From contig JAEWSH010000084.1 of NCBI GenBank assembly GCA_023398375.1, forward strand, positions 310,001 through 374,000: a stretch of 64,000 nt of DNA, written 5' to 3'. The notes below the pieces were generated by a model. The model searched no databases, was not told the DNA's origin, and saw only the letters and a list, made by a program, of their open reading frames with translations. This DNA is from Bacillota bacterium (GTDB lineage Bacteria > Bacillota > Clostridia > Lachnospirales > Lachnospiraceae). The translations under genes were made by a program, and so were the position numbers. Positions 41,319-49,088 of the stretch are shown in pieces (the stretch's first letter is position 1; every line of letters starts with the position of its first letter).

Positions 41319-44165
41319 AGTGGGGGAAAGGTAGCCTCCAATATTACTGATACTAATATTGAATTAGGTTTAATGAAATTTGTATTTATAACAAAGAATA
41401 TAACATATGTATTTGTATTTATTTTATTATGTCTTTGTATTTTTATGGTAATTAAAGTTGTAGAAAAAAATAGCATTATGAAAGAGCTATTTGAACCATT
41501 AGGTAAAAGTGGCTTAAAAGTAGCTAGTTCTATGTTTATTGGAATATTTCTGGGACAAATAATGGACTTTTCTATTACAACTTATATGCCCGCCATAATA
41601 TATATGTTTTCGATAAGTGGAATAATTATTTATGGAGCTAGTGAATGGTTTTACAGCAGAAATAATCGACTTAGTAATTTGGCACAAATATTTAATTATA
41701 TTGAGATAATTGCATTGTTGGAATGCTTATTAATGACTATGATGGGGAAATTAGAATTTAAAGAGTTTTTGGCAATACTAGCTTTATGCTATTTAGGAGA
41801 GTTATCTATTGAAATAATAAATAGCCTTAAAAAAGAAAAGTTGGAGAAAAAGATCAGAGATGAGTTGTTTGAATCAAGAAAGACTCAGTTAGAAGTAGTA
41901 AAGATGGAAATTGATGCGGTTAATAAAGAGTGTCCTTACGTAATTATGTTAACTGGTACTTGGGGGAGTGGAAAATCTACTTTTATTGAAAGTCTGAAGG
42001 ATGAAATAAATGAAAATGAATTTATAAATATTCAATTAACCTATGACTGTGATATAAAAGCAACATTGAATGAAATGGAAAACCAGTTAAATGAAATACT
42101 AAAAAAAAATGGCGTTATTTCTAAAAGAAGTGATTTAGTAAACAGATATTTTAAAGCTATCTTAGACTTATTGAATATTTCGAATTATAGAGTATTAATT
42201 TCTATTGGTAAATTATTAACATATAATAACTTCAAATATAAAGATAGCCGTGAGGAACTAGAAAAAGCACTTAGAAAAATAAATCATCGAATATTTATTA
42301 TATTCGATGATTTAGATAGATGTAGAAAAGAATCTATTCCTAATTTTTTTGGAGTCTTACATAAAAGTATGAAACTTGCAAATTGCATTTCTGTATTTGC
42401 AGTGGATGAAAAAAGGATTAAGGCGGCATTGCCTGAAGATGATTATTTGGAAAAATATTATGATAGAAGAATTGAACTTTGTAATGTAAGTTTTAAAGAA
42501 ATATTGGAAAAATATATTTATTCAAGTAATTTTGATAAAGAAATATCTGAAATTGGATTGGATAAGAAACATTTAGTTGCAAATATTGAAAGAGTATTTG
42601 AAGAAATATATACAGAGTATTTAAAAGATTATTCTACTAGAATACATACTAAAAGAACAACTAAAAATGAAATTGAAAAAGGCTTAGACGAGAGAGATAT
42701 AAAGAATGATTTGAATAGAACTTTTGAGCAAAATAATTTACCGAGAATAAATAATCCACGAAAAGTCTACAGATTTCTTTTTGAAGGAGTATTGAGACTA
42801 AAGAAAATTGTTTATTTAAGATGGTTTTCAAATACAGATCATGTAAACAACAAATATTCAAAAGAAGATTGGGACAAACTAATTATTTATGTTGCTTTTT
42901 TAAAGTATTTTTGCGAAGAAGATTTTAATAAAATAATTAATTATGAAAATATTGATGAATTGAATCTAGAAAGTGATAATTATGTTCTTGAAATCATATA
43001 TAAAAATTTGAAAATGAATGATCAAAAGAATACAAAGCGCTTATTTGAGATGCTCTGTAAAAAAATATATATTTTGGATAGCAATAGTGATATTACACAT
43101 GAAGATAAATTGATGAAACAATTTAAAGAAGATGTTACAACAGTTAATAAAGAAGAACTTTTCAAATTTTGTTTATTTGAGGAAGAAGATTATACACACG
43201 CAATTACAATCGCAGAATATTTAAAAAAATACTATTCAGAATTATCTACCAGCAGAGAGGATATTATAAAATTGTATAGTTATACTTTATTAAATTTGAC
43301 TCCAGTGGATAATAAATATTCTAAGGTATATGAAAGTATAGAAGAATTATATGAATGGGGAATTAAAGTTGGAATAATATTAAGAGAGGATAAAATTATA
43401 GGAAAATGTAAAAAAAATCTTGAAGAAAATATTTTCGCAGAATTTCGGGATAATTTTACGATTATTGCAAAATGGATTTGGGGAAAGGACAGTATTACAA
43501 AAACAATTAATGGAAAAATAATAGAAGATAAAATAATATCCATAATAGATAATATTTATAACTTTGATACTGCAATTAATTCATTCAATAAGGCTTACTC
43601 CAAAGAGGAAATTAAATATATTCAAAGCAATGATGTTGAATTAAATATTAAAAATTTCCTTAAGGCAATTAAATATAAAAACGAAGCAGAACACACATTC
43701 GTATATAGAAAAATAAATCAATTAATATGTGAGATAGAAAATGCGTTATATATTTGGCAGAAATGTTGTAAAAGAAAGAAATTAATTCCTGGAAAGCAAT
43801 ATGAATATATATACTTCGACTTTAAAAAAGGAAACGTTAATGAAAGTGTTATTAAAAATGTCCGATGTTTTAGTGAAGCAATTGATGAGTTAAATACGGA
43901 GATTTTAGAAATAAAGGATAATGATACAGAAAGAATAAAATTATTATCAATATGTTCTTCTAAATTGATATCAAAAATAATTCCCAATATAGAAAATGAG
44001 GATTTTGCTGTATCTTCTGAAATGCTAAATATTTGCAAGAAACTAGAAGGAATAGCAATAATACTAGAGAAAAAAAGTAATTATAAAGAACACATCCATG
44101 ATGATTATTTATTAGAACTATATTTTGCTATTCAATCATTAGAAAAGAAAATAGAGAAAAGTTAA
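41274..44165 (+). CDS. KAP family P-loop NTPase, membrane-anchored
   Basis: A 963-residue protein. N-terminal half is membrane-bound: hydrophobic segments near 42-62, 85-105, 110-130 and 145-180. The NTPase follows, with Walker A GTWGSGKSTF at about 228 and Walker B IFIIFDDLDRCRKESI at about 340, the KAP hallmark of membrane segments combined with an AAA-like P-loop. The C-terminal 500 residues are helical. The family includes the F plasmid phage-exclusion protein PifA, so anti-phage cargo is a reasonable inference. It is the only rightward gene, next to the right attachment site, and is very AT-rich. Confidence 0.85.
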   Translation: MNGLNFIREFVIWFMSGGKVASNITDTNIELGLMKFVFITKNITYVFVFILLCLCIFMVIKVVEKNSIMKELFEPLGKSGLKVASSMFIGIFLGQIMDFSITTYMPAIIYMFSISGIIIYGASEWFYSRNNRLSNLAQIFNYIEIIALLECLLMTMMGKLEFKEFLAILALCYLGELSIEIINSLKKEKLEKKIRDELFESRKTQLEVVKMEIDAVNKECPYVIMLTGTWGSGKSTFIESLKDEINENEFINIQLTYDCDIKATLNEMENQLNEILKKNGVISKRSDLVNRYFKAILDLLNISNYRVLISIGKLLTYNNFKYKDSREELEKALRKINHRIFIIFDDLDRCRKESIPNFFGVLHKSMKLANCISVFAVDEKRIKAALPEDDYLEKYYDRRIELCNVSFKEILEKYIYSSNFDKEISEIGLDKKHLVANIERVFEEIYTEYLKDYSTRIHTKRTTKNEIEKGLDERDIKNDLNRTFEQNNLPRINNPRKVYRFLFEGVLRLKKIVYLRWFSNTDHVNNKYSKEDWDKLIIYVAFLKYFCEEDFNKIINYENIDELNLESDNYVLEIIYKNLKMNDQKNTKRLFEMLCKKIYILDSNSDITHEDKLMKQFKEDVTTVNKEELFKFCLFEEEDYTHAITIAEYLKKYYSELSTSREDIIKLYSYTLLNLTPVDNKYSKVYESIEELYEWGIKVGIILREDKIIGKCKKNLEENIFAEFRDNFTIIAKWIWGKDSITKTINGKIIEDKIISIIDNIYNFDTAINSFNKAYSKEEIKYIQSNDVELNIKNFLKAIKYKNEAEHTFVYRKINQLICEIENALYIWQKCCKRKKLIPGKQYEYIYFDFKKGNVNESVIKNVRCFSEAIDELNTEILEIKDNDTERIKLLSICSSKLISKIIPNIENEDFAVSSEMLNICKKLEGIAIILEKKSNYKEHIHDDYLLELYFAIQSLEKKIEKS

Positions 44166-44553
44166 TACAAAAGCAAAGACTTCAAAAGATAAGGACATAT
44201 TAACTAATAAGTCAAATAATCTTAAATTGCTATTATCACAAATTACTTTTTGTGGATGATAATCAGTAGATGTAGAATTGGGTTATTAATAATTGAATTG
44301 ATTGGTAGAAAGTATTGTTGCATTATTTTTACTATTTGTATTTGCACTTATTTTCCAACCTATATTTTCTATATTTTGTTACTATTTTTTTCGGGTCATT
44401 TTCGGGTTATCTATCTAAATTTAGGCTTATTTTAGATTTATTTTTATTAAAAGCTATTTCACGATATTAAACATTATTACGCAGAGAATCCCATGAAATC
44501 AAGGTTTTTACAATACTATTAAACAATACTAAACGATACAAGAAACAGAAATT
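44166..44553. other. Right end of the element
   Basis: A gap of 388 bp between the KAP stop and the right core. It carries no gene. The paired decamers are at 44390-44410. Beyond them the N-terminal CpaF frame runs out of the core into element DNA and stops at 44467. Confidence 0.6.
44390..44410 (+). promoter_or_regulatory. Right paired decamer, probable integrase arm-type sites
   Basis: TTCGGGTCAT (44390-44399) and TTCGGGTTAT (44401-44410), spaced 11 bp, matching the left pair in sequence, spacing and orientation. Confidence 0.6.
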
Positions 44554-45234
44554 GTCCTCAATCGTAATAATTCTTTCGTCCTTTGGAATATACTGTGATA
44601 ACGCATTTAAAAAAGTTGTTTTTCCTGAACCTGTTCCGCCGCTGATTAATATGTTATACTTGGCTATTACCAAGTGCTGTAAAAATTCCGCTGCATCTTT
44701 GGTTAAAGAATTATATGTAATTAGTTCCTTTATTCCTATTGCCTTTTCAGGAAATCTTCGAATCGTAAGAATCGGACCATTTAGTGCAACCGGCGGAAGG
44801 ACCACATTTACCCTGGATCCATTTTCAAGTCTCGCATCCACAATAGGTGTTGCCTCATTCACAACCCGATTGCACTTTGCTACAATTTGCTGAATGACAT
44901 CTTCTATCTTCTCCTTTGATTCAAAAGTATCTTTCCATTTTATGATCTTTCCTTCTCTTTCCACAAATACACTATCAACTCCATTAACCATAATTTCCGT
45001 AATTCCAGGATTATCAATTAACTCCTGCAACATGTCAAGTTGCCGTATCGCATAAAATAGTTCCTTACTTAGTTTTTGTTTTTCTTCTAATGTAATATAT
45101 TGCATTCGACTCTTTTCAAAGATGACCATATTTATAATTTCTTTTACTTCTTCATCGTTACACAGCTTTCCAATATCTAACTGCCTCAACACTTCTTCCT
45201 TTAAATCTTTTTTACATTTCAGATAGTTCTTCAC
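44467..45234 (-). pseudogene. cpaF: CpaF/TadA pilus ATPase, 5' half (disrupted by element)
   Basis: N-terminal part of the secretion ATPase, GTG start at 45234 after AGGAGG and overlapping the TadZ gene by 23 bp. True CpaF sequence runs to the core at 44554 (227 codons) and includes the N1D domain and Walker A ISGGTGSGKTTFLNAL. After RIITIED it reads 29 codons of element DNA (NFCFLYRLVLF...) and stops. Without Walker B and the His box no active hexamer is expected, so Tad pilus assembly should be off in this configuration. Confidence 0.93.
44556..44564. other. Right attachment core of the element
   Basis: CCTCAATCG, partner of CTTCAATCG at 17775-17783. On the minus strand it reads CGATTGAGG in the Ile-Glu-Asp codons of CpaF. 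Confidence 0.75.
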
Positions 45235-46228
45235 GAAGATCCTCCTTAATTATTGCCTTTACATATTTAGCTAATTCACAAAAGGGAAGCTGCTCAACCT
45301 CATAAGGTATATTCTTAAAAGAAGGAAAATTAAAATGTCTGGTTTTTTCGATAATATCCTGATATTCCATTGTCTTCAGTAATTTTTCATATTGATCTAT
45401 CTTAGCCATTGCTATTCCATCTTCTTTCGTTATTGTATAGATTACTTCACATTTTTGTAAGATTGGCAGCAGTCCCTGTACATTATCTGATAAATCTAAA
45501 ATAATATAATTATAATAATTTTCTTCTATAATATTGTTTAGGAACTGATTCCATTTATCTCCTGTCACAGAAGAAAGATCTAAAAAAGAAAATGCAGGTG
45601 GTATATAATCCATTCCATTTATCGTTTGAATCATATTATTAAATTTAAGAGAAAACTTATCCTGCAAATTATTCATAAGATACATCATATCTATTAAATC
45701 CGAAACATATTCCCGTTTCATGAATTTTCCAAATCCTGAGAATGCCTCGAAATTTAAATACAGTATATTCTTCCTTTTTGCCAGAAACTGCCCTAATAAT
45801 AATGCAAACGATGTCTGCAAGCATCTGCCTACCGGGGTATAAATACCAATTAATTTTGTATCTTTTAATCGCTTACTTTCCTGTTTGTCATTTTCATTTC
45901 GTTGTCCATAATAGTAAAGGATCTCATGAATAATTTTTTCAGAAGACTGATACTTACGAATAGTAAATAAACCTTCCTGTTGTAAAATTCCTGTTTCAAT
46001 TAATACAACAATTTGATTTACTTCCATACGCTCGATTTTTTCTGTATATATGCTTTCCGATATGATCAAAATATCTATTTTATTCTTTTCGCTATAAAGA
46101 TATAATTGATCTACTCTGGTAAATACCTGAACTTGAAAGGGAAATACTTTTTTTCGATTTAAATATTCTTGAAATCGATATACGTACTCCTCTTCTTTAT
46201 CGCAAATAGCCAAAATGTTCTTACTCAA
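45212..46228 (-). CDS. TadZ/CpaE-like pilus localisation protein, TTG start
   Basis: About 338 residues. An N-terminal receiver-like domain (KNILAICDKEEEYVYRFQEYLNRK; IDILIISESIY) and a ParA/MinD-like P-loop domain (LIGIYTPVGRCLQTSFALLLGQFLAKRKNILYLN near 155-190). The P-loop deviates from canonical deviant Walker A (no GKG), as in many Clostridial TadZ. The TTG start at 46228 is set by AGGAGG 7-8 bp upstream and overlaps the peptidase stop as TTGA; an ATG 84 bp upstream opens the frame but has no support. TadZ places the pilus machine at the cell pole or membrane. Confidence 0.82.
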   Translation of the reverse strand: MSKNILAICDKEEEYVYRFQEYLNRKKVFPFQVQVFTRVDQLYLYSEKNKIDILIISESIYTEKIERMEVNQIVVLIETGILQQEGLFTIRKYQSSEKIIHEILYYYGQRNENDKQESKRLKDTKLIGIYTPVGRCLQTSFALLLGQFLAKRKNILYLNFEAFSGFGKFMKREYVSDLIDMMYLMNNLQDKFSLKFNNMIQTINGMDYIPPAFSFLDLSSVTGDKWNQFLNNIIEENYYNYIILDLSDNVQGLLPILQKCEVIYTITKEDGIAMAKIDQYEKLLKTMEYQDIIEKTRHFNFPSFKNIPYEVEQLPFCELAKYVKAIIKEDLREELSEM

Positions 46229-46620
46229 TAAAAACCTCCTATGTATAAAAAAGTACTCACTAATATGGGAATAGAAAAATGAATGGTCGTTTGATATCTG
46301 CGGTGTACACACATAAGAATAATGGACTGTACTCCGCCGATCAGTATGGATAAAATAATTAGATTCAGAATTGCCTGGTACTCACTCATGGATAAAAAGC
46401 TTCCAATTACTGCAATGAGCTTTATATCTCCCGCACCAAGTCCTTTGATTATAAAAATTGGAAATAATAGAATGATTGGAAAAATAATTCCCAGCATTAC
46501 TGCTGGTAAGGCTTTAATTCCTACTACGTGAATTTGATAGATAATTCCAGAAAATAGACTTATTAGAATAAATCGATTTGGTATTCTTCCTGTATGGAAA
46601 TCCATAACAGCAGCAACCAT
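46225..46620 (-). CDS. Prepilin peptidase (A24, CpaA-like), N-terminus uncertain
   Basis: 131 residues with four membrane segments. Catalytic Asp residues are in AVMDFHTGRIPNR (residue 7) and KGLGAGDIKLIA (near 58). The first ATG is only 6 codons before the catalytic Asp, so the first membrane helix is cut short; upstream in-frame codons would supply it (NVITLISIL) but contain no ATG, GTG or TTG before a stop. A rare start such as ATA, or a sequence error, may be involved. AGGTGGTG lies about 35 bp upstream. First gene of the Tad operon. Confidence 0.8.
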   Translation of the reverse strand: MVAAVMDFHTGRIPNRFILISLFSGIIYQIHVVGIKALPAVMLGIIFPIILLFPIFIIKGLGAGDIKLIAVIGSFLSMSEYQAILNLIILSILIGGVQSIILMCVHRRYQTTIHFSIPILVSTFLYIGGFY

Positions 46621-46752
46621 TAAGATACTTATAAGAGTTATAACGTTCTATCACCACCTGACCTTTCCTGAACAAGTTGTAATGAGAATTATAATATGAG
46701 ATTTCAAACTTGTCTATAGCATATTAAAAAATTATTTTATTTTGTTATAAAC

Positions 46753-47025
46753 TTACAAAAATTTGTAAAAATTAATTCCATATAGTAATAGAACTCCCGG
46801 AATTCCTAATGTTCCGGATGTCAATACAGTAATTGGATTCATACCTACTGCAATATTAATGTTCTGCCAGCTTAAAAATTCATTTATAAAATATATACTG
46901 ATCATTCCCAGAACGGTTCTTAGAATAAAATTGATAATAATCTCCGATTTTTTCTTCATTGCGCCGATTAATAGCACCAGTGCACAAACTATTGTAATAA
47001 TTATAAATCCTACATAATTGTCCAT
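46753..47025 (-). CDS. bofA: BofA family protein
   Basis: A 90-residue membrane protein with two to three hydrophobic segments and the C-terminal NPITVLTSGTLGIPGVLLLYG typical of the pro-sigma-K processing inhibitor BofA. The start at 47025 (MDNYVGF) is chosen because the frame further upstream is a hairpin repeat. BofA inhibits the SpoIVFB protease in sporulating Bacilli; in Clostridia it is often kept next to YaaL, as here. Confidence 0.85.
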   Translation of the reverse strand: MDNYVGFIIITIVCALVLLIGAMKKKSEIIINFILRTVLGMISIYFINEFLSWQNINIAVGMNPITVLTSGTLGIPGVLLLYGINFYKFL

Positions 47026-47047
47026 ATAAATCCTACCTATCATAATT

Positions 47048-47088
47048 AGAACAGGATAACGCGGCCAGACCGCGTCACTTGTCATAGA
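47048..47088 (-). repeat. Chromosomal hairpin repeat, copy C
   Basis: Minus strand CTATGACAAG followed by a stem ACGCGG/CCGCGT and closing CCTGTT. It is just upstream of the BofA start, like copies A and B with their genes. Confidence 0.55.
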
Positions 47089-47258
47089 TTATAAGCATAC
47101 TATATTATATAGTGCGTTTTGACTTGTACTGGCACTTATCTAAATATATGATTATATTTTTTATTTATTACAGAATTTTTACAGATTATGGAATAAGTTA
47201 ATTTAATTATGACTATACTTTTTATAAGAATTAAATTTATTAAGAATGGTAGGATGAT

Positions 47259-47540
47259 ATGAAGACACATTTTAGTCAATCTTCTTATACGAAAACAGAA
47301 AAAAATAATATATTAGACGATATTGCAAAAACAAAATACGCTTTAGAAATTGCTTATTCAGGATTTGATTATGTAACTGATCCTGATTTAATCGACAGTT
47401 ATATTTACCAGGTCAATGCTATCCTGAAAAGATATAAATACTTAATGGAACAGGCAGCAAAACTGGATGTGCTGCCCGAAGAGGAAGAACTATACCAGAA
47501 AACCTCTGTTAGCAGTATTATTCACAAGGTTTTCATTTAA
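47259..47540 (+). CDS. YaaL family protein (DUF2508)
   Basis: A 93-residue helical soluble protein matching DUF2508/YaaL: DIAKTKYALEIAYSGFDYVTDPDLIDSYIYQVNAILKRYKYLM. Usually encoded next to bofA and recR; here it diverges from bofA. Function unknown. Its 3' end overlaps fliS on the opposite strand by about 51 bp. Confidence 0.85.
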   Translation: MKTHFSQSSYTKTEKNNILDDIAKTKYALEIAYSGFDYVTDPDLIDSYIYQVNAILKRYKYLMEQAAKLDVLPEEEELYQKTSVSSIIHKVFI

Positions 47541-47966
47541 ATTATTTTTTCCATAAGTTAAACCAGCATATACGGATTGGATATTAGACATAATTGGTTC
47601 TGAAGTATCTTTTTTACTAATTTCAATATATGCATCATGTAGATTTTGTATTACCAGCAACGCATGGTCTAAAGGTTCTTCTACACACCATACATCTGCT
47701 TTTGCCAATTCACGATTCACATACAGATATAATTGCATCATATGCCTTGCAATAGCATATTCAATATGTAAAGAACTTAATAACTCTTCCATACATCTTC
47801 TGGCTCTTTTAATCTCCTTTCGGAATTCTGCGATATCGTGAGTTAAAAGAGCCACTTTCGCATCTTTTACATAGACCATTGTCATCTCATAAAGAATAAC
47901 AGTTAATTCTGTTTTATTTGCCTGCGTAATGCGAAGTGTGAATTTCTGTTTCAAATCATCTGTCAT
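47490..47966 (-). CDS. fliS: Flagellar chaperone FliS
   Basis: A 158-residue helical cytosolic protein that binds the C-terminus of unpolymerised flagellin. Recognisable: TELTVILYEMTMVYVKDAKVAL near 18-40, RARRCMEELLSSLHIEYAIARHMMQLYLYVNRELAKA near 55-90. It starts 19 bp downstream of the flagellin stop and forms the end of the flagellin operon. Confidence 0.88.
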   Translation of the reverse strand: MTDDLKQKFTLRITQANKTELTVILYEMTMVYVKDAKVALLTHDIAEFRKEIKRARRCMEELLSSLHIEYAIARHMMQLYLYVNRELAKADVWCVEEPLDHALLVIQNLHDAYIEISKKDTSEPIMSNIQSVYAGLTYGKNNLNENLVNNTANRGFLV

Positions 47967-47985
47967 AATGATTTCCTCTCGTTAA

Positions 47986-49056
47986 CTATTGTAAGAGCTG
48001 CAGTACTTTTTCAGGTCTTTCATTTGCCTGTGCCAGCATAGACACACCTGCTTGCGACAATACTTGATATTTTGTATACGTTGACATTTCTTCAGCCATA
48101 TCAACATCCATAATTCTGGAATTGGCAGCTTCCATGTTTTCTTCCGAAATATCCAAACTGGAGATGGTGTGCTCAAGACGATTCTGATAAGCACCTAACC
48201 TTGCACGTACCTGTGAAATATATGCCGTCGCATCATCTAATCGATCAACCGCTTCTCTCGCAGTATCTTTCTTGGTCATATCAAGATTATCTATCCCCAT
48301 ATTTTCTAAAGAGACTTCAGGAATACGAATATCTAGATCCTGTCCTTCATTTGCACCAATCTGGAATTTCATGGCACCAAGTCCTGTAATGTCGAGTTTA
48401 ACCGTTGAATTAATTGCTGTAGTTATATCTAATCGGATTTCAAAATTATTAGATGCTGTTATCGTTAATTGCGTTCCATCTAATTCGGTCTTAGCATCAC
48501 CTGGAAAACCACTGGTAAGAGAAATTACTGCTGGATCGGCGATGTTATTAATATCAAGAGTATAGTTCTTTGCAAATGTCTGATCAGAATAGTAATTTAC
48601 CTTAACATTTGCATTGTCTGTATATCCTTTGAGATCACAGCTTCCATCCAGTAAGCTTTTTCCGTTAAATTCCGTGTCTTTTGAAAGTCTTTCTATTTCT
48701 GCTGTGAGCGCAGTCACCTCACTCTGAATGGAAGTTCTATCTGTTGTTGTACAAGTACCATTACTTGCCTGTACTGATAATTCTTTCATTCTGGAGACCA
48801 TTGAGTGTATTTCTGATAATGCTCCTTCAGCTGTTTCTATAACGGAAGTACCGTTTGTTGCAATATCAGATGCAGTTGACAATCCATTGATCTGTACTCT
48901 CATCTTTCTTGATATAGCCAGGCCTGCCGGATCATCTTTTGGATGATTGATTTTATAACCCGATGATAATTTTTGCAGTGAATCAGCTAATTTATTATCA
49001 CTATTTGTCAATTCGTTATTTGCTATGATTGCTGACATATTAAAACTAAGTTTCAT
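47986..49056 (-). CDS. fliC: Flagellin
   Basis: A 356-residue filament protein. N-terminal D0/D1: NNELTNSDNKLADSLQKLSSGYKINHPKDDPAGLAISRKMR; C-terminal D0/D1: AVDRLDDATAYISQVRARLGAYQNRLEHTISSLDISEENMEAANSRIMDVDMAEEM, ending MLAQANERPEKVLQLL. The middle is a short variable domain. The start at 49056 (MKLSFNMSAI) follows AAAGGAAGGTG; the frame opens at 49077. It follows the 1056-residue gene by 32 bp. Confidence 0.92.
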   Translation of the reverse strand: MKLSFNMSAIIANNELTNSDNKLADSLQKLSSGYKINHPKDDPAGLAISRKMRVQINGLSTASDIATNGTSVIETAEGALSEIHSMVSRMKELSVQASNGTCTTTDRTSIQSEVTALTAEIERLSKDTEFNGKSLLDGSCDLKGYTDNANVKVNYYSDQTFAKNYTLDINNIADPAVISLTSGFPGDAKTELDGTQLTITASNNFEIRLDITTAINSTVKLDITGLGAMKFQIGANEGQDLDIRIPEVSLENMGIDNLDMTKKDTAREAVDRLDDATAYISQVRARLGAYQNRLEHTISSLDISEENMEAANSRIMDVDMAEEMSTYTKYQVLSQAGVSMLAQANERPEKVLQLLQ

Positions 49057-49088
49057 GTATAACACCTTCCTTTTCATTTACCTTACTA

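Larger units (their letters stand above)
17784..44557. mobile_element. Integrated mobile element of about 26.8 kb inside cpaF
   Basis: Bounded by core repeats in the two halves of cpaF, with a tyrosine integrase gene 150 bp from the left core, paired decamer arm-type sites near both ends, a serine recombinase and an excisionase-like gene. Most cargo reads leftward; the right-most KAP NTPase reads rightward. No relaxase, coupling protein, VirB4, terminase, portal or capsid gene was recognised, so the class (IME, satellite, integrated plasmid) is open. Limits are uncertain by a few bases within the core. Confidence 0.88.

Noticed and set aside
17784..44557. Prophage or classical conjugative element
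   Set aside because: No terminase, portal, capsid, tail, lysis, relaxase, coupling protein or VirB4-like motif was recognised in any large frame.
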